NCBI GenBank assembly: GCA_013215565.1
Contig: JABSQV010000071.1
Location: 1 to 35,368, forward strand
DNA: 35,368 nucleotides
DNA from: Myxococcales bacterium
GTDB taxonomy: Bacteria > Myxococcota_A > UBA9160 > SZUA-336
Direction: 5' to 3'
How positions within the stretch are numbered: position 1 is the first letter of the stretch; the number at the start of each line of letters is the position of its first letter. The notes below the pieces were generated by a model. The model made no database searches. It had not been told where the DNA came from and worked only from the letters and a program-made list of their open reading frames with translations. The translations under genes and the position numbers were made by a program. Below are positions 7,004 through 15,550 of the stretch, piece after piece.

Positions 7004-8002
7004 ATGCCCACCTCTTCGATCAGTCCCCCATATAGTCACGCGAACGTTTTCGGAACCCTCGGCTTCGCTTACCAGTTCGCGCAGGAAGAAATCCTTCTCG
7101 AGCTTCAGGACAAGCTGAACGTTCTCGGAATGGGCGTGATCTCCCTTCGCGGCGACGTGGCCTCGAGCGGCTCCGATACGCTGCGGGTCACCGACTACGG
7201 AAACGTCGGGTTCAGCCTTCCATTCACCGCGCTTGCCTCCGAGACCGACACCGTCGCGCCGAGCCCGATCGACATCGGATACGAGACCGTCACCATCGGC
7301 CAGTTCGGCCTATCGCAGTCCGAGACCTACAAGGAGCAAGTGCTCGGCCGCGAGCAAGCGATCAAGCTCGACCGCCTGAAGGCGCTCGTTCCCGATTCGT
7401 GGCTTCGGACCTTCCGCGACCGCGTCGCACTGTCCGGCTCCGGCATTACTACCGCCGTCGGCTCGGCCGCAACGACCCTCAGCGTCGACGACCACCTCGA
7501 CCTTGCCAGCGCTTACAAGGTGAACCTGGGCAACCGCCGCCCGTCCGCCATGATCGACGGGACCCAGTTCGACGAGCTCACCCGCTCGTACCGCAACGAG
7601 CCCGCATTTCAGAACTCGAGCGAGGACTTCGCGAAGCTGCTCGGTCTGATGACCGGCGGCGCCGGCGGCATTCCGGGCGACTTCGTTACCCAGATGCATC
7701 CAAACTTCGCCGGCGTCGGGATCGACCTCGCATTGACCGACTCCATCGTTCAGAGTGGCGGCGCGCGCCAAGGCTTTGCCTTCCCCCCCGGCGGCATCGG
7801 ATGGGCCGTCGCCAATACTCTGCCGATTCAGCCGGCGAACCCGACGAACGCGGTTTACATCCCCGCCTTCGGCCTCTTCATCGAAGAGCTCACCGGCGGC
7901 GGACCGCAGACGATCCGCCAGTACCGCGCGACGTCCTTCTTCGGTACCGCGCTCGGCTCTGAGCGAGTCTATACCCTGCGTCGGCTCATCTCGACCACGT
8001 GA
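7004..8002 (+). CDS. Major capsid protein (probable)
   Basis: A 332-residue protein following the scaffold-like gene. Size, position and a mixed alpha/beta composition without Cys fit a HK97-fold capsid protein. It shows a long N-terminal helix (FAQEEILLELQDKLNVLG), a strand-rich core and a C-terminal SERVYTLRRL. I chose ATG 7004 (AGG six bases upstream) over the in-frame TTG 6998. There is no protease gene nearby, so head maturation may proceed without cleavage. The call is from context; I cannot see a diagnostic motif. Confidence 0.65.
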   Translation: MPTSSISPPYSHANVFGTLGFAYQFAQEEILLELQDKLNVLGMGVISLRGDVASSGSDTLRVTDYGNVGFSLPFTALASETDTVAPSPIDIGYETVTIGQFGLSQSETYKEQVLGREQAIKLDRLKALVPDSWLRTFRDRVALSGSGITTAVGSAATTLSVDDHLDLASAYKVNLGNRRPSAMIDGTQFDELTRSYRNEPAFQNSSEDFAKLLGLMTGGAGGIPGDFVTQMHPNFAGVGIDLALTDSIVQSGGARQGFAFPPGGIGWAVANTLPIQPANPTNAVYIPAFGLFIEELTGGGPQTIRQYRATSFFGTALGSERVYTLRRLISTT

Positions 8003-8040
8003 TAGATTCACCGGGTACCCGATCTTAGGAGATCTGCCCT

Positions 8041-8877
8041 ATGGCAATGCCGAAACTACCAGCTCACCGAAAGCCCGCCGCCTCACCGACGGCCGGGCCC
8101 GACCTCGCCGGCCTGATGGCGAACTCGAACTTCGCCGCGAAGGCGAACGCGAAGGGCGTCCTACCGATCGATCCGAACATGCCTTTCTTCCTGCGGCATC
8201 ACCCGCGGGCTTGGCGGCTCTCGACGACCTTCGAGGGCGCCCAGATCCTTCTTCCGGACGTGACGAAACACGTTCTCGAGCCCGGCGTGAATGGCGTCCG
8301 AACTCGCGACAAAGACGAAGACGTCGACATGGGCTGGCGGAACTCGGTACGCGATAGCCTCGAAAAGGCTTGGACCTACCTTGATCCCGAAGATGCGGTT
8401 CCCTCGTTCTGTCTTCCCGGCGGCGTGAGTGGCGGCGGCTACATTCGAGATATTGACTGTAAAGGCCCGATCACTCGGCGAGAAGGAAAGCGACACGTCG
8501 AAGCCTGGGACGTGCCGATCTCCACCCTTCCCGGCGACGTTCAGCGCTTCCGATTTAATACGGCGAAATACGAGCTCTGGCTTCTTTGGCTCGTCGAGAG
8601 CGGCCGCATTCAGGGACCGAACGACGCCATCCTTCCCGGCTTGACCGATCGCGTCGAGAACCACCTCGACCGCGTCGAATCAAGCTCGATGAACCCGGAT
8701 CGGAGAAAGAAGGTCATGTCGGCGAAGGGCGCGATCTACGAGGCCCACAAGACGGCCCGCGTCGCCTCGGCGCCCATCGACAAAGACGGCCGCGCCCTCA
8801 CCGGCGCCGCCCTCGAGAAACACCTCGACTACTTCGAGACCGGCATCGCGCCGAAGAAAGCAAAGGCGACGACATGA
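8041..8877 (+). CDS. Hypothetical head-region protein
   Basis: A 278-residue soluble protein of unknown family, after a strong TAGGAGA ribosome site. It contains a Pro/Ala-rich N-terminus, a WRLSTTFEGAQILLPD strand segment and a Lys-rich C-terminal tail. It lies between the capsid and decoration genes and overlaps the next small gene (ATGA 8874-8877), so it is probably a virion head protein or an assembly factor. No catalytic motif is evident. Confidence 0.65.
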   Translation: MAMPKLPAHRKPAASPTAGPDLAGLMANSNFAAKANAKGVLPIDPNMPFFLRHHPRAWRLSTTFEGAQILLPDVTKHVLEPGVNGVRTRDKDEDVDMGWRNSVRDSLEKAWTYLDPEDAVPSFCLPGGVSGGGYIRDIDCKGPITRREGKRHVEAWDVPISTLPGDVQRFRFNTAKYELWLLWLVESGRIQGPNDAILPGLTDRVENHLDRVESSSMNPDRRKKVMSAKGAIYEAHKTARVASAPIDKDGRALTGAALEKHLDYFETGIAPKKAKATT

Positions 8878-9047
8878 GCGACCGCGACGACGAGCAGACC
8901 CGAAAGAATATCGACCGCGTCGCCGTCGGCTTTCGCGACCTGGCCCACAAGACCGGAAACACCGGCTATACGATGGACGAAGCGCGACGCCGCGTTCAGA
9001 CCGCGCGCCGTAAAGGCGACATGAAGCGCGAAGACAACAACCGATAA
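8874..9047 (+). CDS. Small highly charged protein
   Basis: A 57-residue protein starting in an ATGA overlap with the gene before. More than a third of its residues are Asp, Glu, Lys or Arg. The central part reads as one helix (TMDEARRRVQTARRKGDMKRE). Family unknown. The coupling suggests it works with the preceding head-region protein. Confidence 0.55.
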   Translation: MSDRDDEQTRKNIDRVAVGFRDLAHKTGNTGYTMDEARRRVQTARRKGDMKREDNNR

Positions 9048-9069
9048 CCCTTCCTTCTTGGAGTAGAAA

Positions 9070-9471
9070 ATGGCCCTGACCGATCCCCTTGTATCTTCCG
9101 CGCACGGTATTACCGCCTGGGGATTGTACGCCCTGAAGAACGGTTATCGTACCGAGACCCTCACCGGAACTCGGACGCTCACCGACGCCGACCCTGTTAT
9201 CGTCGGGCTCGATCCGGACGGCGCGAAGACCGTCGTTCTCGATGGCGTCTCGACCGCGATCTATGACGACGCGATCCATGGCCTGATGCGCGTCATCGTC
9301 AACCGGGCCGGCGGCGCCGAAGATATCACCGTCGACGACGCGACCGGCGTCACTATCGGCACGATCTCTCAGAACGAGCTCGCAATCTTCTATCACGACG
9401 GCATCGGCTCCGACGGCTCCGCCGGCTCCGGCTGGGCTCTCGTCGCGATCGTCTCTGTCGCTCTCTCCTAA
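9070..9471 (+). CDS. Probable head decoration or structural beta protein
   Basis: A 133-residue, beta-rich, Cys-free protein preceded by a GGAG ribosome site. It has repeated short strands with Thr/Asp turns (TLTGTRTLTDADPVIVGLDP) and a Gly/Ser-rich loop near the end (GIGSDGSAGSGWALVAIVSV). This resembles small capsid decoration or fibre-like domains placed just after the capsid gene in many siphoviruses. It sits next to a second small beta protein of similar style. Function is inferred. Confidence 0.5.
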   Translation: MALTDPLVSSAHGITAWGLYALKNGYRTETLTGTRTLTDADPVIVGLDPDGAKTVVLDGVSTAIYDDAIHGLMRVIVNRAGGAEDITVDDATGVTIGTISQNELAIFYHDGIGSDGSAGSGWALVAIVSVALS

Positions 9472-9480
9472 GGGGTAATT

Positions 9481-9801
9481 ATGGCCTATCTAACTGAAGG
9501 TTTCCGCCCTCTTCGTCAGCAGTTGCGGCTTGAGGGCGGCGTCGATATCCTGTCGACATCTTCCGCCGTGGCGCTTGACGGGAAGAGCGGCAATTGGCAG
9601 TCGATCAACGCCGGCGCGGCGATCGATCTGACCCTTCCGCCCGAGGAGTCATCGAACGGGCTCGTCTTCGGTATCGCCGAGACCGGCGGCGCGTTCGCGA
9701 TCACCGTCAAGAACGACGCAGGCGGCACGGTGGTAACCGTTGCCCTTAGTACGACCGTTCTGGTTGGCTGCGACGGCGCCGCCTGGGCCGTGGTCGGGTA
9801 A
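9481..9801 (+). CDS. Small structural protein with decoration/fibre-type beta domain
   Basis: A 106-residue protein. The part from residue 45 follows a pattern common in phage decoration and fibre domains: 'DLTLPPEESSNGLVFGIAET', then 'GAFAITVKNDAGGTVVTVAL' and a terminal 'GCDGAAWAVVG'. It is all beta, and a stop-to-start gap of nine bases separates it from the preceding gene. A capsid decoration role is likely given its place between capsid and connector genes. Confidence 0.5.
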   Translation: MAYLTEGFRPLRQQLRLEGGVDILSTSSAVALDGKSGNWQSINAGAAIDLTLPPEESSNGLVFGIAETGGAFAITVKNDAGGTVVTVALSTTVLVGCDGAAWAVVG

Positions 9802-9833
9802 GCAAGGCGGCGCCTTAACGTAGGAAGAACCCA

Positions 9834-10613
9834 GTGTCTGATGCTCAAACCTTGTACAGCTTCAGGATCCCGTTTCAGAACGTGCTTCAGCGTGAAGTTG
9901 CGCAGGTCGTCAAGCTCGAGGCACGAAGGAACGGCGAGCTCGTAGCGCCTACCGCCGCGGGCTCGACGTTCAGCCTTTACGACTCGGGCGGCGTCGCCGT
10001 CGTCGACGCTCAGCCGATCACCGTCGGGACAGACCTCGTCGCGACCTACTCGATCACCGCCCTAGAGCTTCCCTCGACGCTGGCCTACTCGGAGCTCTAT
10101 CAAGAACGCTGGTCTCTGATCATGCCCGACGGCACGACGAGAACGCCGCGCCGCGAGTCGGCCGTCGCGCCCTTCCTGCTTTATCCAGCGCTCGCCGAGA
10201 TCGACATTACCGAAGGCGAATATCCGGATCTCGTTAACGAGCTCGGCGACGACTTCGACACGCTTCAGCCGTTCCTCGATACCGCTTGGCGCCGCCTGCT
10301 CGAGTGGCTCTTCGAGCAAGGGCAATGGCCGGCGATGATGCTCTCGACGTCGGCCTTCCGTCGCCCGCATCGGGAATGGACACTGTTCCTGATCTTCAAA
10401 CATCTGTTCCGCCAGTTCAGCGGAAACAATCGATGGGCCCGCCTGATGGACCATCACGAATCCGAGAAGGCCGCCGCCCTGGCGAACCTCACATCGCGCG
10501 TCGACTACGACCGCGACGGCTTGCCCGACTCGAAGTCTCGTCAAGCGACTGCTACGGTCATCCATCGGAACGCCGGCCCATTCCGCCGCCTTCCGCGAAA
10601 CCCGAAGTGGTGA
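9834..10613 (+). CDS. Probable head-tail connector protein
   Basis: A 259-residue protein that uses GTG 9834, supported by TAGGAAGAA upstream. Residues 1-120 are beta-rich; 130-225 are helical with many aromatics. Near residues 229-238 it carries VDYDRDGLPDS, a DxDxDGxxD calcium-loop-like motif. Phage connector and adaptor proteins often carry a similar YDxDxDG element near the C-terminus. Position between head and tail genes supports a neck role. Exact family not recognised. Confidence 0.5.
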   Translation: MSDAQTLYSFRIPFQNVLQREVAQVVKLEARRNGELVAPTAAGSTFSLYDSGGVAVVDAQPITVGTDLVATYSITALELPSTLAYSELYQERWSLIMPDGTTRTPRRESAVAPFLLYPALAEIDITEGEYPDLVNELGDDFDTLQPFLDTAWRRLLEWLFEQGQWPAMMLSTSAFRRPHREWTLFLIFKHLFRQFSGNNRWARLMDHHESEKAAALANLTSRVDYDRDGLPDSKSRQATATVIHRNAGPFRRLPRNPKW

Positions 10614-10616
10614 CCG

Positions 10617-11126
10617 ATGGCGCCGGCAACCAGAACCTTCGAAGACGTCGAGCTCGAGGCCGTTGGCCTGATCGAGGCCCTCGACGCCTCGGCACACTCG
10701 CAGGGCAAAAAGGCCGCCGCTTGGCGCGAGACTTCGGTTCCCTTCTCTGTGCAACAGGACGCCTCGAACCTCGGCCACTTGCTCTTCGAGGTCTGGATCC
10801 AAGATTCGCCGAACTCCGACCTTTCTCGGGCCGGCGAGATCAACGAGCAGGCCGCGACAATTGCGGCGAGGTTGCGCGTTCAATTCACGTACAAGATCCG
10901 CGGCGCCCATCAGATCGCCGATCGCCGCTCGGCGACGAATGCGGCTCACGATGTCGTGCGCGCCCTTATGGCGCCCTGGGACTACGACGCGAACGGCTGC
11001 GTCGATCTGCTTCTCATCAATGCGATGTCCGTCTCGCTCACCCTCGACGGTACCTGGATCCTGGTTTCGCAAGACTATATCGTCGAGTTTGATCTCGACA
11101 CTTCCGCCTTCATTGCCCCTACCTGA
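10617..11126 (+). CDS. Probable tail completion/terminator protein
   Basis: A 169-residue alpha/beta protein starting three bases after the previous stop. It has an N-terminal amphipathic helix, a central RVQFTYKIRGAHQIADRRSA strand-helix segment, and long C-terminal strands. Size and position, just before the tail tube genes, fit the tail-terminator or head-closure proteins that cap the tail tube. A WDYDANGCVD loop is notable. Assignment is from context. Confidence 0.45.
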   Translation: MAPATRTFEDVELEAVGLIEALDASAHSQGKKAAAWRETSVPFSVQQDASNLGHLLFEVWIQDSPNSDLSRAGEINEQAATIAARLRVQFTYKIRGAHQIADRRSATNAAHDVVRALMAPWDYDANGCVDLLLINAMSVSLTLDGTWILVSQDYIVEFDLDTSAFIAPT

Positions 11127-11138
11127 TCGGAGTCAAAA

Positions 11139-11654
11139 ATGGCCCTCTCTCCTCAAACTAGAATAGCGCTGAGTCTCTTCGCTCAACTCACGCCGAACGG
11201 CGACGAGGGGGGCGGCAAGATCGCCGAGCTCGACTTCGACGTCGTCTGGGCTTCCGGCACTGGCACATCCCAGGCCGACGACATGTATCAGGACTCGAGA
11301 ACCCTCGTCGCAAGCGCGAACGAGGACATCGACCTTCAGACGATCACGAACGGCAACGGCGTGGCCATGGCATCCGCCGAGGTTGTCGCCATCGCCATCG
11401 AGACGCCTCAGACGAACGCCGGCACGATCCGCCTCCGCGACTCGGCAACGAACCCCTGGATCTCGTTCCTCTCTTCGAGCGGCGCGACTGACGACGCTCA
11501 GCTCGATTTCCCGCCGGGCGCGACTATGGTTCTCGCCGCGCCGCTCGATGGCAGCTATGCCGTCGCCGCCGGAAATAAGACCCTGAACTTCATCAATCTT
11601 GACGGCTCGAACTCGAACGTCTACAAGCTCACCCTCATTACTCGCAGCGCATAG
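11139..11654 (+). CDS. Hypothetical tail-region beta protein
   Basis: A 171-residue, strand-rich protein without Cys. The C-terminal half (FPPGATMVLAAPLDGSYAVA, then NFINLDGSNSNVYKLTLI) resembles small beta-sandwich virion proteins. It lies directly before the probable tube protein gene. It may be a minor tail or neck component. No family is recognised with certainty. Confidence 0.5.
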   Translation: MALSPQTRIALSLFAQLTPNGDEGGGKIAELDFDVVWASGTGTSQADDMYQDSRTLVASANEDIDLQTITNGNGVAMASAEVVAIAIETPQTNAGTIRLRDSATNPWISFLSSSGATDDAQLDFPPGATMVLAAPLDGSYAVAAGNKTLNFINLDGSNSNVYKLTLITRSA

Positions 11655-11665
11655 GAGCCGGTCAA

Positions 11666-12154
11666 ATGGCACGTTTCAACAGTAGAAAGGTCACCGTCCG
11701 TATGCAGGGCGCCGCCGGGAATGGAATGACGATCGGGCCCGGCCCGGGCGACTTCACTCACGGCGCGACGAATAAGGGGAACTCGGAGAAGCTTCGAGTT
11801 CTCGATCGAGGCGCGTTCGACTGCCACGTCGAGGGCGACGACCTCGAACAAGAATTCTCGATCACCGTCGGACAAAAGGCCGAGTCTGCGACGTCTGCGC
11901 TCGTCGCTCGCGTTATGGACTTCATCAAGCAAACGGGCGTTTTCACGCCTGTTACCGGGCTCCTTCCGACTCAGAGCGTCTCGTCGAATCCGGATATCTG
12001 GGCCTGGGAAACCGTCGTTACTATGGTCCTCGGCGCGACGACCGCGACCTTCACGATCCCCTATTGCATCGGCGACTATGCCTTCGCTGAGGCCATGGAA
12101 GGCAACTCGATCAGCATCAGCGGAACCAACAATGGCGACATCGTTCGCACGTAG
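11666..12154 (+). CDS. Probable major tail (tube) protein
   Basis: A 162-residue protein that lies two genes before the tail chaperone pair, the standard position of the tube protein. It begins MARFNSRKVTVRMQG and has a beta-sandwich-like pattern with one helix (ATSALVARVMDFIKQTG), fitting the tube fold that stacks as hexameric rings. A GGAG-type ribosome site precedes it. The call depends on gene order; the fold is inferred. Confidence 0.55.
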   Translation: MARFNSRKVTVRMQGAAGNGMTIGPGPGDFTHGATNKGNSEKLRVLDRGAFDCHVEGDDLEQEFSITVGQKAESATSALVARVMDFIKQTGVFTPVTGLLPTQSVSSNPDIWAWETVVTMVLGATTATFTIPYCIGDYAFAEAMEGNSISISGTNNGDIVRT

Positions 12155-12166
12155 GAAGGGGGCTGA

Positions 12167-12667
12167 ATGGCTCGAACGCCCGTAGAATTCGCCATCGCCG
12201 GCGATCTGAAGATCGGCGTCTATCCGCACATCCCGATCAGGTGGGCGCTTCAGTCTGCCTTGACGGAAGCGCTCGGCATCACCGAGGCCGACGGCGAAGA
12301 GCTGAGGGCCCTCGCCGCCGCTGGCGGCGTTCCGGATGACTGGACACCTGCAGGCGAGCGCGACAGTTTCGCCGTTCTCTTCGTCAAGGCCGCCGCGCTC
12401 GGCCTGTGTTGGCCGACGGCGCTCGACTGCCCGACGCTACGAGCCTGTAGACACGATCCGGTGCTCTATGGCGAGGGCGTCTATGATGCACTGATCCGCG
12501 TCTATGCAAGTGTCGGCAAGGTCGGTCAACTTCAGAAGGACGTTCAGACCGTTGGAAGCAAGTTGATCGCAGACATGAACACCGAGGCCGGCGAGGTCTT
12601 CGGATCGGACGTCGCCACCGAAAAGGATTTTTCAGAGGGCCCGGGGCTGAAATCCATCGGCGGATGA
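12167..12667 (+). CDS. Tail assembly chaperone (gpG-like)
   Basis: A 166-residue mainly helical protein between the tube and tape-measure genes, where lambda gpG equivalents occur. Such chaperones wrap the tape measure before tube assembly. Its end overlaps a 52-residue frame in the -1 register (ATGA 12664-12667). A T run at 12628-12632 (codons GAT TTT TCA) precedes the stop by about 35 bases, so a -1 shift giving a G-T fusion is possible, although the slippery site is not canonical. Confidence 0.55.
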   Translation: MARTPVEFAIAGDLKIGVYPHIPIRWALQSALTEALGITEADGEELRALAAAGGVPDDWTPAGERDSFAVLFVKAAALGLCWPTALDCPTLRACRHDPVLYGEGVYDALIRVYASVGKVGQLQKDVQTVGSKLIADMNTEAGEVFGSDVATEKDFSEGPGLKSIGG

Positions 12668-12822
12668 CAGCTATCGGCATCGCCCATTATGGCGGCGCCC
12701 TGGGCCTTTACAATCAACCGAACGAAGAGATAAGCCGCGTGCTCGCCTATTACCAGAACGAAGACGACCTGAGGGCGGCCGCCGCCGCCGAGCGCACTCG
12801 TCGCGGAAGGATGGCCTCGTAA
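12664..12822 (+). CDS. Second tail chaperone frame (gpT-like), small
   Basis: A 52-residue frame starting within the stop of the chaperone gene. It holds NQPNEEISRVLAYYQNEDDL followed by an Ala/Arg-rich tail. The short ORF between chaperone and tape measure matches the T position of the lambda G/T pair. The -1 frame is open upstream past the T run at 12628-12632, so it may be made by frameshift, by ATGA reinitiation, or both. Confidence 0.55.
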   Translation: MTAIGIAHYGGALGLYNQPNEEISRVLAYYQNEDDLRAAAAAERTRRGRMAS

Positions 12823-13289
12823 TGGCCGGCCTCTTCGTCAACCGTGACAGCTTCGCCCTCGGCGGAACCGTCTCTTCGTCGACGTCGCAGATCGGCGCGC
12901 GCGCAGACTGGGCGCCCGGCTCCGCTGGGTTCTTCCGCCCCGTTCGCGACACGGGCGACGCTATCGCCGTCAATGACTCGATCAACCGGATCGCCGCCGC
13001 CCTACTCGCGAAGCCCGGGCCCGTCGTGTCGGATGCCGTGAACAGCATCTTCGTACCCGTGGCTCAGCTGGCCTTCGACCGCTGGCCAGTCTCGACCGGC
13101 CTCTCGAAGTCTCAGCTGTTCCTCGAGATCACGACGGCCGCCGGAAGCCTGACGGTCACTCTCGCAAACCGGGCGCCCTACGCCGCCGGCATTCACGACG
13201 GCGCGACCGTTCGCGAGCTCATCTTCGGCCCTGGCACTGAGGCCGCCGGCGACATGGCGCGCGCCATCGGTAAGGGGCTCGCCCGATGA
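12822..13289 (+). CDS. HK97 gp10-like tail/neck protein
   Basis: A 155-residue protein starting at TAATG (one-base overlap). The C-terminal part follows the HK97-gp10-like pattern: a RWPVSTGLSKSQLFLEI strand, a paired beta-hairpin with LANRAPYAAGIHDGATV, then a C-terminal helix. These proteins act in head-tail joining or as tail terminators. Its place between the chaperones and tape measure is slightly unusual for that family, and the gene overlaps the tape-measure start by ATGA. Confidence 0.55.
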   Translation: MAGLFVNRDSFALGGTVSSSTSQIGARADWAPGSAGFFRPVRDTGDAIAVNDSINRIAAALLAKPGPVVSDAVNSIFVPVAQLAFDRWPVSTGLSKSQLFLEITTAAGSLTVTLANRAPYAAGIHDGATVRELIFGPGTEAAGDMARAIGKGLAR

Positions 13290-15550
13290 CTGTTGAAGAA
13301 GACGTACAACTTCAGATCAGCGCCGATATCAAAGCCTATACGAAGGCCGTCGCCGAGATCCCGGGCGTCACGAAGAAGGAAGCGAAGAAGGCCGCGATCG
13401 AGTTCGTGAAAGAGATCAAACTCGGCCAAGCTAAAGCGGCGATGACGGCTCAGAAGGCCGCCAAAGAGAGCGCGACAGTCTGGGGCGACGAGTTCGCGAA
13501 CGTAGCGAAGGGCATCTCGGCGGGCTTTGTCGCCGCCTTCGGTGCCATTGCCGGCGCCGCGAAGGCGACCGCCGAGATCAACGAAGCCCGAAGCGAAATG
13601 ATCAACCTCTCGAACGCGACCGACATCGCGCTCGACACGCTCGCCGGCATCGAGGCCGCCGCAAACCGAGCAGGGATCCCGGTCGATCAGGTGATCGGAG
13701 GCTTCGAGGACTTCGGCGAGGTTCTCTTCGACTTCAGCCAGGGCGGCGGCCGCGCCGTCGAGGCGATGGAGCTTCTCGGCTTCGAGTCGTCCGATATGGA
13801 CGCGGCGATGAAGGACGTCGACGGGACCCTTCGCAAAGTCGTAAAGCAAATGACGGCGATGGAAGCGGGCGGCAAGAAGAACGCCGTCGCTCAGCAGCTC
13901 TTCGGCGATGCCGGAAACCGCGTGAACGCCATTCTCGGCGACAGCGGCCTCGAAGAGTACATCGCGCTCGCCGAGACTTACGGCACAGTCATCGACGAAG
14001 AGGCCGTCGCGGCTACGGAGAACTGGAACGGCGCGCTCGCCGATTTCAAGGGCGTTCTCGTCGGTGCGACGACCGACCTCGTCGACTTCCTGAATCTTTC
14101 GGCGTCGTTGCAGGGGTTCACTCAGGTCTTTGTCTTCTTTCGCGAGATCGCCGGCGGCGCGTTTCGTGAACTCGGCGAGAACGTGCGCGAATTCGATCAG
14201 GCCCTCTCGGCCCTTATTCAGGGCGATTTTGGGGCGTTCTTCGGCGCGGCCGTGAAGAACGTTAGCGAGCTCGGCGGCGAGATGAAGGGCGTCGTTCATG
14301 ACGCCGCGAACGCGACGACGGCATTCATGGATCAGACGGCCGCCCTCGATAAGGCGACCGAGAGCGGCAAGAAGAATCAGCGCCAACTCGGTAGGCTCTC
14401 GGCCGAAGAAGATAAGGCCGCGAAGGCGACGAAGGAGCTCGCGAAGGAACGCGAGAAGGCGCGGAAGGCCGACGAGGCCCGATTCAACGCGCAGATCTCC
14501 GCTCAGGATCAGCTGAACGCCATTATTCGCGCCTCGACAGAGGATCAGAAGTCGGGCGTCGAGCTGGTGAACCTGGCGATGGTAGATCAACTTTCGGCGC
14601 TCGACGACATCGAGGACGCCCTCGGCTCGAACGCAGTCACACAACTCGGGCGCGACGAGGTTCGCGCCCGGGCGATCCGCGATATCAACCAGCTGGAAAT
14701 CGACGAGGGGCTTCGGGTCAACGAGGTGAAGAAGGAGCTCGCCGCCGAGGAAAAGCAGCGCCAGATCGACCACTCTAACGAGCTCCTGAAAAACGTCGCG
14801 ATGGCCGAGCAGGGGCTGAACAACCTGGCCAGCGCCGCTCAGGCCGGGATCGATATCCGGCTCGCCGGCGTCAAGGCCGAGGCCGAGGCTCAGCGCCAAT
14901 TCATCCAAGACACATCGGCACTCCGTGAAGAGGCGACCGAAGCCCTACACAATGCGACGACCGAGATCGGCCGGGCGCGGGCCCTCGAGCGCGTCAAAGA
15001 GTTGGCGGGCGCCGAAGAGCAGTCTGAGGCCATTCTCGCGATAAAACAGCGCGAATCGAACCGGCTCTTCGCAGCGCGGAAGGCGACAGAGATCGCTACC
15101 ATCTTAGCCTCAGGCGCTTCCGCCGCTATCGCCGCCCTCGTTCCGCCGCCCGTTGGCGCGGGCCCGCTGCTCGGCGGCGCCCTTGCCGCCACCGTCGCGG
15201 CCGCCACGGCTGGCCAGATCGCGACTGTAGCCTCGCAGACCGCGCCGCAATTCGACGCCGGCTTCGCCTCGTTCAGCAAAGGGCCCGACAACTATCAGGC
15301 GACCCTTCGCGACGGCGAAAGCGTACTTACCCAGGCGGCGACCGACCGACTCGGCGGCGCTCAGGCGGTCCAAGATATGAACCAGGGCGGCGGAATGGGC
15401 GGCGGCGGAACCGTTAAGGTCATGATCGGGACCCGCGAGCTCGGCCGCGCTGTCGTCGACGAGATGGGCGCAGGTCGAGAGCTCGATCAGGCTATGCAGA
15501 AACGCACCGGGCGCCGCGCTGGCGTTCGATCTGTCTACAGGATCCGATAA
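13286..15550 (+). CDS. Tape measure protein
   Basis: A 754-residue, Ala/Glu/Lys-rich, almost entirely helical protein. It has long coiled coils (about 330-580), a hydrophobic stretch near residues 605-650 (TEIATILASGASAAIAALVP and an Ala/Gly-rich repeat), and a Gly-rich C-terminal segment (NQGGGMGGGG) ending in basic residues. This is the classic tape-measure build; at roughly 0.15 nm per residue the tail would be near 110 nm. It follows the chaperones as expected and shares one base with the next gene. Confidence 0.9.
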   Translation: MTVEEDVQLQISADIKAYTKAVAEIPGVTKKEAKKAAIEFVKEIKLGQAKAAMTAQKAAKESATVWGDEFANVAKGISAGFVAAFGAIAGAAKATAEINEARSEMINLSNATDIALDTLAGIEAAANRAGIPVDQVIGGFEDFGEVLFDFSQGGGRAVEAMELLGFESSDMDAAMKDVDGTLRKVVKQMTAMEAGGKKNAVAQQLFGDAGNRVNAILGDSGLEEYIALAETYGTVIDEEAVAATENWNGALADFKGVLVGATTDLVDFLNLSASLQGFTQVFVFFREIAGGAFRELGENVREFDQALSALIQGDFGAFFGAAVKNVSELGGEMKGVVHDAANATTAFMDQTAALDKATESGKKNQRQLGRLSAEEDKAAKATKELAKEREKARKADEARFNAQISAQDQLNAIIRASTEDQKSGVELVNLAMVDQLSALDDIEDALGSNAVTQLGRDEVRARAIRDINQLEIDEGLRVNEVKKELAAEEKQRQIDHSNELLKNVAMAEQGLNNLASAAQAGIDIRLAGVKAEAEAQRQFIQDTSALREEATEALHNATTEIGRARALERVKELAGAEEQSEAILAIKQRESNRLFAARKATEIATILASGASAAIAALVPPPVGAGPLLGGALAATVAAATAGQIATVASQTAPQFDAGFASFSKGPDNYQATLRDGESVLTQAATDRLGGAQAVQDMNQGGGMGGGGTVKVMIGTRELGRAVVDEMGAGRELDQAMQKRTGRRAGVRSVYRIR

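Noticed and set aside
10062-11072. Leftward open frame of 336 codons spanning two structural genes
   Set aside because: It crosses the junction of two properly coupled rightward genes and is Arg/Gly/Val-rich without recognisable domains.
13193-14908. Long antisense open frame (571 codons) over the tape-measure gene
   Set aside because: It is a mirror of a GC-rich, codon-biased gene; its protein is an Arg/Leu/Asp-rich pattern with no motif, and the sense frame is a clear tape measure.
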